From Variovorax sp. 54 (GTDB lineage: Bacteria; Pseudomonadota; Gammaproteobacteria; Burkholderiales; Burkholderiaceae_C), in contig NZ_PEFF01000001.1 of NCBI RefSeq assembly GCF_002754375.1, forward strand, positions 2,748,501-2,812,500: a DNA stretch of 64,000 bases, given 5' to 3'. A model generated the notes under the pieces. That model ran no database searches, was not told the DNA's origin, and worked only from the letters and a program-made list of their open reading frames with translations. Position 1 is the first letter of the stretch; each line of letters begins with the position of its first letter. This document shows positions 52,548-62,463 of the stretch, piece after piece. A program made the translations under genes and the position numbers.

Positions 52548-53456
52548 TCAGCGTGTCGCCAGCAGCGGCGGCAGATGCGCCACCAGCCAGTCGATCACCA
52601 CGCGCGTCTTCAGCGGCAGGTAGCGGCTCGGCGTGCGGATCACGTGCAGCGGAAAGCCGAACGGCACCGGCTCGTCGAACACGCGCACCAGCGTGCCGGC
52701 CGCGAGCGCGTCGGCCGCCAGCCAGGCCGGCAGCCGCGCCAGGCCCATGCCGCCGAGGGCGGCCTCGAGCAGCACCTCGGCGCTGTCGCAGCGCAGCCGC
52801 GACGGCAGCGCGGTCTCCACCACCGTGCCGCCTTCGTGAAAGCGCCAGGGCGAGACCTGCCCGTCGCGGGCGTAGTACACAGCCTCGTGCGGCGCGACCA
52901 GCGCGCGCAGATTGCGCGGATGACCGCGCTCGGCCAGGTACGCGGGCGCGGCGCACAGCAGCATCCACTGCACGCCGACGGGCCGCGCCACGAGGCCGGC
53001 GCTGTCGTCGAGCTCGCCGCTGCGAATCGCCAGGTCGAGCCCCTCTTCGACGAGGTCGACGCGCCGGTCGTTGAAGGCCAGCTCCAGCGACAGCTGTGGA
53101 TGCTGGCGCGCCAGGGCCAGCAGCAGCGGCCCGACCTTGAGCCGCCCCAGCATCGCCGGCATGCTCAGGCGCACGAGGCCGGCGGCCGTGTGGCGCGCGG
53201 CGTCGGTGAGCGCCTCGGCCGCGTCCAGCTCGGCCAGCGCGCGGCGGCAGCGCTCGTAGTAGCCGTGGCCTTCCTCGGTGAGGCTCTGGCTGCGCGTGGT
53301 GCGCAGGAACAGGCGCGTGTCCAGCCGCGCCTCGAGCCGCGCGATGCTCTTGGCGACGGCCGAACGGGTGACGTGCAGGCGCTGCGCGGCGAGCGCAAAG
53401 CTGCCCGCCTCCACCGCCGCGACGAACTCTTCGATGCCTTGCAGGCGTTGGCTCAT
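52548..53456 (-). CDS. LysR-family transcriptional regulator
   Basis: Regulator of 302 residues. The HTH is in MSQRLQGIEEFVAAVEAGSF and RLHVTRSAVAKSIARLEARLD, followed by FLRTTRSQSLTEEG, typical of the CrgA/DmlR branch. The effector domain includes LELAFNDRRVDLVEEGLDLAIRSG. It is divergent from the MDR dehydrogenase gene with 100 bp of AT-rich DNA between their starts, and is the likely regulator of that gene. Confidence 0.9.
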   Translation of the reverse strand: MSQRLQGIEEFVAAVEAGSFALAAQRLHVTRSAVAKSIARLEARLDTRLFLRTTRSQSLTEEGHGYYERCRRALAELDAAEALTDAARHTAAGLVRLSMPAMLGRLKVGPLLLALARQHPQLSLELAFNDRRVDLVEEGLDLAIRSGELDDSAGLVARPVGVQWMLLCAAPAYLAERGHPRNLRALVAPHEAVYYARDGQVSPWRFHEGGTVVETALPSRLRCDSAEVLLEAALGGMGLARLPAWLAADALAAGTLVRVFDEPVPFGFPLHVIRTPSRYLPLKTRVVIDWLVAHLPPLLATR

Positions 53457-53556
53457 TGGATACTTTCAAGCACCATTCTTCGGAAAATTATCCACCACCG
53501 GATCGTTTTCATCGGCAATAGCATCGAGGCCGATCTTTTCCGATGGAGCCTTTCCG

Positions 53557-54567
53557 ATGCAAGAACCCGACGTGCTGCGCCGCTGGCAGCTTCCCCGACT
53601 GGGCCGCGCCCACCTCGAACAAGCCGAAGCGCCGATGCCCTCGCCCGGCGCGGGCCAGATCCTCGTGCGCGTGGGCGCGGTGGCGCTCAACTACCGCGAC
53701 CTGCTCATGGTGCGCGACGGCATGGGCATGGCGCTCGAGCTGCCCTTCACGCCCGGCTCGGACATGGCGGGCACGGTGGTGGCCGTGGGCCCCGGCGTGC
53801 GCCGCTTTGCCGTGGGCGACCGCGTGATCAACACCTTCTGGGGCGGCTGGATCGACAGCCACTGGCATGCCGACACCACGCTGCTCGGCGGCCCCGGGCC
53901 GGGCATGCTGGCCTCGCACGTGTGCATCGATGCGACCTGGGCCGTGGCCGCGCCGGCCACGCTGAGCCTCGAGGAAGCGAGCACGCTGCCCTGCGCCGGC
54001 CTCACGGCGTGGTTCGCGCTGGTCGAAACCGGTGCCCTGCGCGCGGGCGAGACGGTGCTGGTCCACGGCACCGGCGGCGTCGCGCTGTTCGGCCTGCAGC
54101 TTGCGCGGCTGCACGGCGCGCAGGCCATCGTGGTGACGGGCAGCCCCGACAAGCAGGCCGCGGCCCTCGCACTCGGCGCCACGCACGTGCTCGCACGCGA
54201 CAGCGACTGGCCCGTCGAGGTGCGCCGGCTCACGCACGGGCGCGGTGTCGACCACGTGCTCGAACTCTCGAGCGGCCCCGACCTCGACCGCTCGCTGCAG
54301 GCCGTGAAGCAGGGCGGACGCGTGTCGATCATCGGCATGCTCAGTGGCGACACGCTGAGCGCCTCGTTCTACGCGATGGTGCTCGGCCGCGTGACGGTGC
54401 AAGGCATCGGCGTCGGCCACCGGCGTGCGCTCGAAGAGCTGGTGCGCGCGGTCGATGCCAACGCGCTCAAGCCGGTGATTGCGGCGCGCTACGGCTTCGA
54501 CGCGCTGCCCGCTGCGCTCGACCATCTGGAACGCGGCGCGTTCGGCAAAGTGGTCGTGACGATGTGA
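53557..54567 (+). CDS. Zinc-type alcohol dehydrogenase / quinone oxidoreductase family (MDR) protein
   Basis: NAD(P)-dependent oxidoreductase of 336 residues. The N-terminal GroES-like part contains [21 protein letters not shown] and [16 protein letters not shown]. The nucleotide-binding part has [22 protein letters not shown] and [12 protein letters not shown]. The catalytic zinc ligands of true alcohol dehydrogenases are not evident, so it fits the quinone oxidoreductase/enoyl reductase-like branch. The ATG at 53557 is chosen; one at 53543 is out of frame. It is divergent from a LysR gene. Confidence 0.88.
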   Translation: MQEPDVLRRWQLPRLGRAHLEQAEAPMPSPGAGQILVRVGAVALNYRDLLMVRDGMGMALELPFTPGSDMAGTVVAVGPGVRRFAVGDRVINTFWGGWIDSHWHADTTLLGGPGPGMLASHVCIDATWAVAAPATLSLEEASTLPCAGLTAWFALVETGALRAGETVLVHGTGGVALFGLQLARLHGAQAIVVTGSPDKQAAALALGATHVLARDSDWPVEVRRLTHGRGVDHVLELSSGPDLDRSLQAVKQGGRVSIIGMLSGDTLSASFYAMVLGRVTVQGIGVGHRRALEELVRAVDANALKPVIAARYGFDALPAALDHLERGAFGKVVVTM

Positions 54568-54766
54568 TGTCGACGCCATGTCGATGTGCGGTGGCGCGCC
54601 CTCGCCCCGCCCATTTGCAAATGCTGCAGGGCACAAATCCACAGCAATCGTGAACAGTTGCCGTTCAGCGCGCCCGTTTGCTCGACGCCTCCAATTCCCG
54701 TTCCTAGAATGCGGCCCGCGTTCGGCTCCCGCCGTGCGTGCTTTCTCAACTTCAGGATGGAGCGTT

Positions 54767-55474
54767 ATGGAACACAGTACCTACAAAAAGTGGTCTGCAG
54801 AATTCATTGGTACTTTCTGGCTCACGCTCGGAGGCTGCGGAAGCGCAGTTCTGGCGGCGGCCTTTCCGGGCGTCGGCATCGGCCTGCTCGGTGTCTCGCT
54901 GGCCTTCGGCCTGACGGTGGTCACCGGCGCCTATGCGCTCGGTCCGATCTCGGGCGGCCACTTCAACCCGGCCGTGTCGATCGGCCTCGCAGCCGCAGGC
55001 CGTTTCAAGGCCGGGCAACTGCCGGGCTACATCGTGTCGCAGGTGCTGGGCGCCATCGCCGCAGCCGGCGTGCTGTACCTGATTGCCACCGGCAAGCCGG
55101 GCGCGGACATCGGCGGCTTTGCCACCAACGGCTACGGCGAGCACTCGCCCGGCAAGTACGGCATGACGGCCGCACTCATCAGCGAAGTGGTGATGACCGC
55201 CGTGTTCCTGATCGTGATCCTGGGGGCCACCGCCAAGCGCGCGGCCGCCGGCTTCGCGGGCATGGCCATCGGCCTGTGCCTGACGCTGATCCACCTGGTG
55301 TCGATCCCCGTGACCAACACCTCGGTGAACCCGGCGCGCAGCACCGGCCCGGCCCTGTTCGGCCCGTCGTATGCGGTGTCGGAACTGTGGCTGTTCTGGG
55401 TCGCCCCGATCGCGGGCGCGATCATCGGCGCGGTGATCTACCGCGCACTGCTCAGCAACGGCAACGACGACTGA
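54767..55474 (+). CDS. aqpZ: Aquaporin Z
   Basis: Inner-membrane water channel of 235 residues with six helices and two half-helices. The two NPA boxes are HFNPAVS (N67) and VNPARS (N188). The selectivity-filter Arg is R191, with H176 near the filter as in AqpZ, indicating a water rather than glycerol channel. The start at 54767 is preceded by CAGGATGGAG. The 199-bp upstream gap shows a TAGAAT -10-like hexamer at 54705-54710 but no well-spaced -35. Confidence 0.95.
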   Translation: MEHSTYKKWSAEFIGTFWLTLGGCGSAVLAAAFPGVGIGLLGVSLAFGLTVVTGAYALGPISGGHFNPAVSIGLAAAGRFKAGQLPGYIVSQVLGAIAAAGVLYLIATGKPGADIGGFATNGYGEHSPGKYGMTAALISEVVMTAVFLIVILGATAKRAAAGFAGMAIGLCLTLIHLVSIPVTNTSVNPARSTGPALFGPSYAVSELWLFWVAPIAGAIIGAVIYRALLSNGNDD

Positions 55475-55479
55475 GCTTC

Positions 55480-55510
55480 GGCAGTGGAAGCTGGATCAGC
55501 TTCCGCTGCC
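55480..55510. terminator. Bidirectional stem-loop between aqpZ and the convergent repeat-protein gene
   Basis: GGCAGTGGAAGCT, loop GGATC, AGCTTCCGCTGCC gives a 13-bp stem with one G-T pair. It has no U-tract on either side and overlaps the stop codon region of the minus-strand gene. It probably separates the convergent transcripts. Confidence 0.6.
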
Positions 55511-55834
55511 CGACTTCACCATCGGCAGTGAAGTCGATTGCCCGATGGGCTCGGTGCCCGTCGGGTGCGAGGCCGCATAGGCGCCCGCCTGGATGTCGGA
55601 CACCGGGGTCATCCCGTTCATCGCCGGTGCCGACGTCGACTGGCCGATGGGCTCCGTGCCGCTCGGGCGTGCGGCGGCCATCGCGCCGGCCTGCACGTCC
55701 GGGTTCTCCGGCGAATTCATCTGCAGCGGGTGGAAGTCCGAACCGTCGGTGGTTTCAGCGGACGCATTGACCGTGCCCAGGGCCGCGAACGCGGCGAAGG
55801 AAGCAACGGCAAGAAGTTGGATCGAAGTGCGCAT
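55496..55834 (-). CDS. Small secreted protein with two tandem repeats
   Basis: Protein of 112 residues with a signal peptide (LLAVASFAAFAALGTVNASA). Two internal repeats of about 25 residues follow at a 34-residue period: VQAGAMAAARPSGTEPIGQS (47-66 onward) and IQAGAYAASHPTGTEPIGQS (81-100 onward). Such small periplasmic repeat proteins are common in Variovorax and Burkholderia, often near OmpR-type systems. Function unknown. The neighbouring two-component genes on the same strand, further upstream, are candidate regulators. Confidence 0.78.
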   Translation of the reverse strand: MRTSIQLLAVASFAAFAALGTVNASAETTDGSDFHPLQMNSPENPDVQAGAMAAARPSGTEPIGQSTSAPAMNGMTPVSDIQAGAYAASHPTGTEPIGQSTSLPMVKSGSGS

Positions 55835-55977
55835 GGTGTGTTCTCCTGAGGGCAGGTTGTCTCCGGTCCGGTGCCGTCGCGCGGACCGCGCGCAGCAGGA
55901 CCTGCAGCCACTCTAGGCAGCCTGACTGAGGCCAGCGTGAGCGAAGAATGAGCCGGGCGTGAGCACCACCGCCCGGC

Positions 55978-57339
55978 CTACGTCGACAACAACACCCGCG
56001 CCCTCAGCCCCGGCCCGTCGTCGCGGTTGCGCAGTTCGATGCGCAGGCCATGCCGCTCCGCCGCCGTGCGCGCGATCGCCAGGCCCAGCCCGCTGCCGCC
56101 CGCCGCCGCGCCGGGCACGCGAAAGAAGCGGTCGAACACGCGCTCCAGTTCGGCCGGCGGAATGCCCGGCCCGTTGTCCAGCACATCGACCACCGCCTGC
56201 CCCTCGACGCGGTGCAGCCGCACATCGACCACGCCGCCTTCGGGCGCGTAGCGCAGCGCGTTGTCGATGAGGTTGTCGAACACGCTGCGCAGCTCGGCGG
56301 CAGGCGCAGTCACCACCGCAGCGGTCAGGCCTTCAAAGCCCACGTCGATGCGCCGCGCATCGGCCAGCACCATGCGCTGGCCCAGGCTTTCGCGCAGCAG
56401 CGCCTCGATGTCGACCCGCTCGCCCAGCGCATCCGACGGCGGTGCGTCCTGCCGCGACAGCTGCAGCAACTGCTCGATGAGGTGCTGCGCGCGCGTCACG
56501 CCGGCCTCGAGCTGGTTGAAGCGGTCGGTGGCTTCGCCGGCCGGCACGTGCGCGCGCAGGTTCTCGATCTGCAGGCCGATGGCGGCCATCGGCGTGCGCA
56601 GCTCGTGCGCCGCGTCCTGTACGAAGCGGCGCTGCGTGGCGAAGGCGCTGCGCACGCGCGACAGCAGGTGGTTGAAGGCGCCCACCAGCGGCGTGATCTC
56701 GTCGGGCACGCGCGCCAGCGACAGCTCGGTCGGGCGGCGCTCGTCCTGCGAGGCCACGTCGCGCGCCACGCCGCGCAGCGAGCGCGAGGCGGCCGACACG
56801 ATGAGCCACAGCACCAGCAGCGCCGCCGGCAGCAGCAGCGCGATCGGCAGGCCTTCGAGCAGGGCACGGCGCAGCGCGCGGCGGTGCCGGTAGTCCTCGT
56901 TCTGCAGCACCTGCACGCGCGGCGCGTCGGCATGCTGGGCGGGCTCGGCCGTGAACACGCGCCAGCGCGAATGCGCGGGCCCTTCGGCGTGCACGTCGCT
57001 GAAGCCGCTGCCGGGTTGCAACGGCACCGACAGCGCGGGCCACGAACTCGCGCGCAAGGTGGCGCCGTCGGCGCTCCAGAGCTGCACGACGAAGGCGCCG
57101 CGCGAGAAGGCCGCCTCGCCGTCCATCGCGCGCGGGGTCTTGGGCGGGTCGTTGCCCGCGTACGACTCGGCCACCAGCCGCATCTGGTCGTCCAGCGCGT
57201 TGTGAACGAGGTTGCCGTAGGCCAGAAAAGAGAACCACGCCGTGAGCACCGCCGCCACCACATGCAGCGTGACGAGCCACAGCAGCAGCTGGGTGCGCAG
57301 CGAACGCGGGCGCCACCAGCGGCGGGCCGCACCGGTCAT
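55978..57339 (-). CDS. Two-component sensor histidine kinase (TctE/QseC type)
   Basis: Inner-membrane kinase of 453 residues. TM1 (about 17-40) and TM2 (about 163-183) flank a periplasmic sensor region of roughly 120 residues. A HAMP region follows, then the H-box FVQDAAHELRTPMAAIGLQ with phospho-acceptor H245, N-box NLIDNALRYAPEGG, G1 DNGPGIPP and G2 GSGLGLAIARTAAERHG. It is coupled to the response regulator by an ATGA overlap. The signal is unknown; the PmrB/QseC/TctE family responds to metals, small acids or antimicrobial peptides. Confidence 0.93.
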   Translation of the reverse strand: MTGAARRWWRPRSLRTQLLLWLVTLHVVAAVLTAWFSFLAYGNLVHNALDDQMRLVAESYAGNDPPKTPRAMDGEAAFSRGAFVVQLWSADGATLRASSWPALSVPLQPGSGFSDVHAEGPAHSRWRVFTAEPAQHADAPRVQVLQNEDYRHRRALRRALLEGLPIALLLPAALLVLWLIVSAASRSLRGVARDVASQDERRPTELSLARVPDEITPLVGAFNHLLSRVRSAFATQRRFVQDAAHELRTPMAAIGLQIENLRAHVPAGEATDRFNQLEAGVTRAQHLIEQLLQLSRQDAPPSDALGERVDIEALLRESLGQRMVLADARRIDVGFEGLTAAVVTAPAAELRSVFDNLIDNALRYAPEGGVVDVRLHRVEGQAVVDVLDNGPGIPPAELERVFDRFFRVPGAAAGGSGLGLAIARTAAERHGLRIELRNRDDGPGLRARVLLST

Positions 57340-57992
57340 GCGGCGACTCGCCAGCCCAGGCCGCGCACGTTGCGGATCGCGTCGGCGCCGAGCTTGCGGC
57401 GCATGCCGTGGATCAGCACGTCGATCGCGTTGCTGGTCACTTCGTCGCCCCAGCCGTAGATGCGGTTCTCGAGCTGCTCGCGCGAGAGGATGGCGCCGGG
57501 CCGCTCCAGCAGCGCATGCAGCAGCGCGAACTCGCGCGCGGTGAGTGCCTCGCGTACGCCGTTCACCGCCACCTCGCGCGTCGTGAGGTCCAGCTGCAGC
57601 GCGGCGGTGCCGATCAGCGAATGGGCGGCGCCGTCGCGGCGACGCACCACGGCACGCATGCGCGCGAGCAGCTCGCGGAACTCGAAGGGCTTGAGCAGGT
57701 AGTCGTCGGCGCCCAGATCGAGGCTGTGGATGCGGTCGTCCAGGCCGTCGCGCGCGGTGAGCACCAGCACGGGCGTGGCGTCGCCGCGTTCGCGTGCGCG
57801 GCGCAGCACCTCGGTGCCGTCCTGGCGGGGCAGGCCCAGGTCGAGCAGCACGCAGGTGTAGCCGCCGTCGCCGAGGGCGCTTTGCGCCAGCTCGCCGTCG
57901 CGCACCCAGTCGGCCGACCAGCCCGCGCCCTCGAGCGCCTGCTTCAGGCTGCGCCCGATCATTTCGTCGTCTTCCACCAGCAGCACGCGCAT
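57336..57992 (-). CDS. OmpR-family response regulator (QseB/TctD type)
   Basis: Response regulator of 218 residues. The receiver domain has acidic D8/D9, phospho-acceptor D51 in VLLDLGLPRQDG, the Thr in LVLTARDGLDDR and the Lys in LLKPFEFRELLARM. The DNA-binding winged helix reads LTAREFALLHALLERPGAIL, then AIDVLIHGMRRKLG and NVRGLGWRVA. It is the first gene of the pair and overlaps the kinase start by 4 bp. Likely targets are the flanking genes and its own promoter. Confidence 0.94.
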   Translation of the reverse strand: MRVLLVEDDEMIGRSLKQALEGAGWSADWVRDGELAQSALGDGGYTCVLLDLGLPRQDGTEVLRRARERGDATPVLVLTARDGLDDRIHSLDLGADDYLLKPFEFRELLARMRAVVRRRDGAAHSLIGTAALQLDLTTREVAVNGVREALTAREFALLHALLERPGAILSREQLENRIYGWGDEVTSNAIDVLIHGMRRKLGADAIRNVRGLGWRVAA

Positions 57993-58079
57993 CGCGGCGA
58001 CTCCTTCGCGCGCAAGGTAGCACGCGACCGGGATGATCGGTAGTGGCCCTGCGCCGCGGCGCAGCGTAGGCGCGAAGAC

Positions 58080-59192
58080 TTAGGCGGGGCTTAGGACGCG
58101 GACCGCGTGCCGCTCATTCTCTGCATCCGCGGCAAAGGCCAGCAGGCGCAGCGCCTCTTCCTCCACGCCGCGCCGGTCGGCCACCGACCAGCGTGTGAAA
58201 GGCTCCAGCACCACGGTGGCCGCCTGCGTCGTGCGCTCGATCTTCCAGGTGCCCGCCACGAAACCGTCGAGCAGCACCGTGCCACGCACGATGCCGTTGA
58301 CGGTGAACACGCGGGCGCGGTGCGCCTCGTCGAGCACGCGGCTGCGGTCGGCGTGCGAGAGCAGCAGGTTGTCCCATTCGGCGACCAGGCGCGGCGGCGC
58401 GGGCGTGTCGGGGTCGGGCCGCGGCGCACGCGGCAGGTCGAAGAGCTCCTGGCCCTGCTCGCCGGTGAACACGCGCAGCTGCGGCCTCAGCCGCTCGGCC
58501 ACGGCCTTCCAGCCCGTGAGGCCCGACCAGGCGCCGGCATCGGCCAGCGTCGCGGGGCCGAAGGCGGCGAGGTAGCGCAGGAGCAGGTCGTCTTGCGTGG
58601 CGGTGGCGATGCGGGTGGCGGAATCGCCCAGCCATGCCCCGAGTGGCTGCAGCAGCGCGTTCTGGTGCGAATTCCAGCTGCCCGCGGGCGGCAGATGGAC
58701 CAGCGGCACGTTGTTGCGGATGAGCGCGGCGAGCGAGGCCGGTGCGTGGTCTTTCCAACGCATCGCAAGCGCCTGGCCGAGCGCCGTGCCGGTGAGCGGT
58801 CCGCCGCCGAGCAACGCACGGCCCGCCTTCACCACGGCCGCACGGTCGACGCCTTCAAGGGCCCGCGCATGCAGGCCCGACAGGCCGCGCTGGTGCACGG
58901 GTTCGAGCAACGGCCGCCAGGCCCACGCGTCCGGGGCGGTCATGAGATGCAGGGTGGCGCGCAGCGTCGACATGCGCACGATGCGGCGGTTCTTCAGCGC
59001 GTCGGTCAGCTGCTCGCGGCGAAAGCCTTCGAGCCGGCTCCACAGGCCGACGTACGGTGGGTTGGGCGCCTGCGCCTGCAACCCGGCCAGTTTGTCGATG
59101 GCCTGCACGACGGTCGCCTTGCGCCGTGCCAGCAGCATCTGCCGCGCCAGCGTGGCCCGGTTCAGTGCGCGACGGCTCAGCACCGCGGCCAT
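58080..59192 (-). CDS. Winged-helix DNA-binding domain protein (HTH_42 / YcaQ-AlkX-like)
   Basis: Protein of 370 residues with three winged-helix units, in the family related to YcaQ/AlkX DNA glycosylases. KATVVQAIDKLAGLQAQAP and NPPYVGLWSRLEGF are N-terminal. MSTLRATLHLMTAPDAWAW and RVFTVNGIVRGTVLLDGFVAG lie further on, the latter being the family's C-terminal motif. The conserved QxQ-type motif that marks active AlkX glycosylases appears here as LQAQAP, so repair of crosslinks or alkylation damage is possible but unproven. It lies 10 bp from the end of the rluF-like gene. Confidence 0.85.
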   Translation of the reverse strand: MAAVLSRRALNRATLARQMLLARRKATVVQAIDKLAGLQAQAPNPPYVGLWSRLEGFRREQLTDALKNRRIVRMSTLRATLHLMTAPDAWAWRPLLEPVHQRGLSGLHARALEGVDRAAVVKAGRALLGGGPLTGTALGQALAMRWKDHAPASLAALIRNNVPLVHLPPAGSWNSHQNALLQPLGAWLGDSATRIATATQDDLLLRYLAAFGPATLADAGAWSGLTGWKAVAERLRPQLRVFTGEQGQELFDLPRAPRPDPDTPAPPRLVAEWDNLLLSHADRSRVLDEAHRARVFTVNGIVRGTVLLDGFVAGTWKIERTTQAATVVLEPFTRWSVADRRGVEEEALRLLAFAADAENERHAVRVLSPA

Positions 59193-59202
59193 GGGCAGAT
59201 TC

Positions 59203-60027
59203 TTAGAACTTCTCGTGCGGCGCCAGGTAGCGCCACTGCCCCACCGGCAGGTTGCCGAGCATCACCTTGCCGATGCGCACGCGCTTCAGGCCCACCACCT
59301 TGAGGCCGACCAGCTCGCACATGCGGCGGATCTGGCGCTTCTTGCCTTCGGTGAGCACGAAGCGCAGCTGCTCGGGGTTCTGCCACTCGACGCGCGCCGG
59401 CTTGAGCGCCTGGCCGTCCAGGCTCAGGCCGTGCCGCAGCCGGGCCAGCATGGCGGGCGGAAACACCGCCTGCACGTTGGTGGTGACCGGGTCGTCGTCG
59501 TCCAGGCGCACCAGCTGGCCGGTGGGCGCGGGCTGGTCCAGGCCGTGGTAGGCCACGCGCACGAGGTATTCCTTGTCCATCACCGAGTCTTCGCCGATGA
59601 GCTGGCGCGCGATGCGGCCGTCTTGCGTCATCACAAGCAGGCCGGTGGAGTCGATGTCGAGCCGCCCGCACGGCGCCAGGCCGCGCAGCTGCTGCGGGCC
59701 GAAGAAGAAGCGTGCGTTGTCTTCCACCCAGCGGTTCTGCGGCGTGAAGAGCGTGACCGCCGGCTCGTGGCCGTCTTCGGCCTGCCCGCTCACGTAGCCG
59801 ATGGGCTTGTTGATAAGGATGGTGACCTGGTTCGCCTGCTGGCCCTTGGCGGCCTTGTCGACCTCGATGCGGTCGTTGGGCGTGACCTTCACGCCCATCT
59901 CGGCGGGCTTGCCGTTGACGCGCACCCAGCCCTGCGCGATCCAGTCGTCGGCCTCGCGGCGCGAGCACAGGCCGAGTTCGGCCATGCGTTTGTTGAGGCG
60001 GATCGGGGCGGGGGCGTTGTCGGTCAT
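59203..60027 (-). CDS. rluF: 23S rRNA / tRNA pseudouridine synthase, RluF-like
   Basis: Enzyme of 274 residues. The N-terminal S4 RNA-binding domain is [20 protein letters not shown], then [15 protein letters not shown]. The RsuA-family catalytic motif [14 protein letters not shown] has D124 as nucleophile, and the C-terminal segment is [23 protein letters not shown]. The S4 sequence and length fit RluF, which modifies helix 72 of 23S rRNA and tRNA-Tyr; RluB-like activity cannot be excluded. It starts at 60027, divergent from the glycosyltransferase operon over 165 bp. Confidence 0.88.
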   Translation of the reverse strand: MTDNAPAPIRLNKRMAELGLCSRREADDWIAQGWVRVNGKPAEMGVKVTPNDRIEVDKAAKGQQANQVTILINKPIGYVSGQAEDGHEPAVTLFTPQNRWVEDNARFFFGPQQLRGLAPCGRLDIDSTGLLVMTQDGRIARQLIGEDSVMDKEYLVRVAYHGLDQPAPTGQLVRLDDDDPVTTNVQAVFPPAMLARLRHGLSLDGQALKPARVEWQNPEQLRFVLTEGKKRQIRRMCELVGLKVVGLKRVRIGKVMLGNLPVGQWRYLAPHEKF

Positions 60028-60192
60028 GGGAGCAGTGGTTGCGGCTGGCGGGGTGGCGGTGCGCAGCCCGCGGGACGGGGCGTCCCGTGACATTTTCGCC
60101 GATGCCGGGCGCCGTGCGACGCGCGGGGCCGATGTGTCGCAATGCGTGGCGATAATGCGCGCCAATCGGCACGCCGCCGGCACCCCTACTGC

Positions 60193-61335
60193 ATGACCCA
60201 TCTCCTGATCCTCAGTGTGAGCGCCGGCAACGGCCATGTGCGCGCCGCCCAGGCGCTTGAAGCCACCCTCGTCCAGTCGTTCCCGCCGCACACCGCGGTG
60301 CATGTCGACGCCATGGCCCATGTGCCGGCGGGCTTTCGCAAGGTGTACACCGACTGGTACCTCCAGCTGGTGAACCGCGCCCCCGAGCTGTGGTCGTACC
60401 TGCACCAGCGCACCGACGTCACGCCGCACCACGCGCCCTCGCAGCGGCTGCGCCGCGGCATCGAGCGCCTGAGCACCGGGGCGCTGGTGCGCGAGATTCG
60501 CCGCGCCAAGCCCGATGCCGTGATCTGCACCCACTTCCTGCCGGCCGAGCTGCTGATGCGCGAGCGCAACCGGGGCCGCATCGAATGCCCGGTGTGGCTG
60601 CAGATCACCGACTACGACCTGCACAACATGTGGCTGGTGCCGGGCATGACGGGCTACCTCGCGGCGACGGAAGAAGTCGCCTTCCGGCTGCGCGCACGCG
60701 GCATTCCGCCCGAGCGCGTGCACGTCACGGGCATTCCGGTGATGCCGGCCTTTTCCGAGCCCGATGCGCCGGAACTCGCGCATGCCGCCTGCGCCAGCGC
60801 GCTGGGGCTGGACCCCGCACGGCCGGTGCTGCTGATGGCGTCGGGTGGTGCCGGCGTGGGCGACCTGCCGAGCATGGTGGAACGCGTGCTCGCGCTCGGC
60901 GGCGACACGCCGTTCCAGGTGATCGCCGTGGCCGGCCGTAACGCTGACGCCCACGCACGGCTCGAAGCGCTGTCGCAGCGCCATCCGGGCCGCGTGGTGG
61001 CCGTCGGCTTCACGAACGAGATGCACAAGATGATGGCCGCGGCCGACCTGGTCGTGACCAAGCCCGGCGGCCTCACGGTGTCGGAGTGCCTGGCGCTGGG
61101 CAAGCCGATGCTGCTGATCTCGCCGATTCCGGGGCAGGAAGAGCACAACGCCGGCTTCCTCATGGAAGAAAGCGCCGCCTGGCTGGCCTACGACGCCATC
61201 GGCCTGGACTACAAGGTCGCGCGCCTCATGGCCGACCCCGCCAAGCTCGCGGACATGGCCGCGCGCAGCCGCGCCCTGGGCAAGCCGCAGGCCGCGCGCG
61301 CGGTGCTGCAGCGCGTGCTGGGCATTGCCGAATGA
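60193..61335 (+). CDS. Diacylglycerol-type glycosyltransferase (MGDG synthase / UgtP family, GT28)
   Basis: Glycosyltransferase of 380 residues. The N-terminal MGDG-synthase region has [20 protein letters not shown] and [20 protein letters not shown]. The C-terminal GT-B donor domain has [40 protein letters not shown] and [15 protein letters not shown], then [13 protein letters not shown]. Family members glycosylate diacylglycerol at the inner membrane. Its stop overlaps the next gene start (ATGA). It is the first of three coupled genes for a probable membrane glycolipid. Confidence 0.9.
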   Translation: MTHLLILSVSAGNGHVRAAQALEATLVQSFPPHTAVHVDAMAHVPAGFRKVYTDWYLQLVNRAPELWSYLHQRTDVTPHHAPSQRLRRGIERLSTGALVREIRRAKPDAVICTHFLPAELLMRERNRGRIECPVWLQITDYDLHNMWLVPGMTGYLAATEEVAFRLRARGIPPERVHVTGIPVMPAFSEPDAPELAHAACASALGLDPARPVLLMASGGAGVGDLPSMVERVLALGGDTPFQVIAVAGRNADAHARLEALSQRHPGRVVAVGFTNEMHKMMAAADLVVTKPGGLTVSECLALGKPMLLISPIPGQEEHNAGFLMEESAAWLAYDAIGLDYKVARLMADPAKLADMAARSRALGKPQAARAVLQRVLGIAE

Positions 61336-61832
61336 GCGCCGCCGCCGGGGAGCCCCGGCCCCACATCGGCCGCACGCTGGTCTACCTTGCGTGGGTCGTG
61401 ACGATGGCGTTCTTCTTCGCCAACGCCGAGATCCAGATCGAGGGCGGCGCCGGCTGGGCCACCTCGCTGCCCACCTGGCGCATCGAGAACAACATCTGGC
61501 TCGACCTGTTCTGGGGCGGGCGCGCGATGACGGGGTATCACGCCTGGGTGTTCACCTTCATGATGCTGGTGTTCTTCTCGCCGCTGGCCTTCCAGGGACG
61601 CTGGACATGGCGCGACTGGGGGCTGGCGCTCGCGGGGCTGATCGTGTTCTGGGTCTGCGAAGACTTCCTGTGGTTCCTCATCAACCCGGCCTTCGGCTTC
61701 GAGAACTTCAACCCGACCAAGGCTTTCTGGCACAAGCACTGGGTGTGGGGCGCGCCGGTGGACTACTGGGGCGGGCTCGCGGTGGCGCTACTGATCCTGG
61801 TGCGCCGGCACTGGCCTCGCCGCACGCGATGA
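61332..61832 (+). CDS. Integral membrane protein, unknown family
   Basis: Protein of 166 residues with about four hydrophobic helices ([58 protein letters not shown] and [12 protein letters not shown]). A charged loop contains [14 protein letters not shown]. No family is recognised. It starts inside the glycosyltransferase stop and its own stop overlaps the phosphatase start, both 4-bp ATGA junctions. It is thus produced with those enzymes and could present or move their lipid product. Confidence 0.8.
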   Translation: MSAAAGEPRPHIGRTLVYLAWVVTMAFFFANAEIQIEGGAGWATSLPTWRIENNIWLDLFWGGRAMTGYHAWVFTFMMLVFFSPLAFQGRWTWRDWGLALAGLIVFWVCEDFLWFLINPAFGFENFNPTKAFWHKHWVWGAPVDYWGGLAVALLILVRRHWPRRTR

Positions 61833-62374
61833 CGACAACAACGAAGACTGCCGACCTGCGCCCCGGCCACTGGGCCGATCCGCTCGATGCCCTGCAGGTC
61901 GAGAACCTGCACCGCATCACGCCCACGCTGTACCGCAGCGCGCAGCCGCGCCGCGCGAACGTGGCGGCGCTGCAGTCGCTGGGCATCCGCACCGTCGTGA
62001 GCCTGCGCTCTTTCAACGACGACCGGAAGGTGTTTGCCGGCAGCGGCATCCGGCTGGTGCGCGTGCCGATCAACACCTGGTCGATCGACGATGCCAAGGT
62101 GCTGCGCGCGCTGGTCGCGATCCGCGAGGCCGAGACTCAAGGGCCGGTGCTCATCCATTGCATGCACGGCGCCGACCGCACGGGCGTGGTGGCGGCCGTC
62201 TACCGCATGGCCGTGCAGGACTGGGACAAGGACAGCGCGCGCCAGGAAATGCTGCGCGGCGGCTATGGGTACCACACGCTGTGGCGCAACATCCCGCGCT
62301 ACATCGAGCGGCTCGACCCGCTCAGGATGCGCCACGCGCTGGCCCATGCCCCGGTGATTCCCGTGGTGTCCTGA
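61829..62374 (+). CDS. Dual-specificity / tyrosine-type phosphatase
   Basis: Protein of 181 residues of the DSP/PTP-like fold. The phosphatase loop IHCMHGADRTGVV carries nucleophile C111 and R117. The upstream YRSAQPRRANVAALQSLGI and the NTWSIDD general-acid loop are typical of bacterial DSPs related to PgpP/PTPMT1. Those enzymes dephosphorylate phosphatidylglycerophosphate. With a glycosyltransferase and membrane protein in the same coupled operon, a lipid phosphate is a more likely substrate than a protein. Confidence 0.87.
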   Translation: MTTTTKTADLRPGHWADPLDALQVENLHRITPTLYRSAQPRRANVAALQSLGIRTVVSLRSFNDDRKVFAGSGIRLVRVPINTWSIDDAKVLRALVAIREAETQGPVLIHCMHGADRTGVVAAVYRMAVQDWDKDSARQEMLRGGYGYHTLWRNIPRYIERLDPLRMRHALAHAPVIPVVS

Positions 62375-62463
62375 AGGCGCCAGCAGACGCGCACACCCGC
62401 TCCTATACTGGCCGCCCCGTGGCCGATGGCCATCTTCGAACGACCTTTCACAGGGGCTTCTCC

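Noticed and set aside
54678..54710. TTGCTC ... TAGAAT as the aqpZ promoter
   Set aside because: The spacing is 21 bp, too long for a standard sigma-70 promoter, so it was not listed as a feature.
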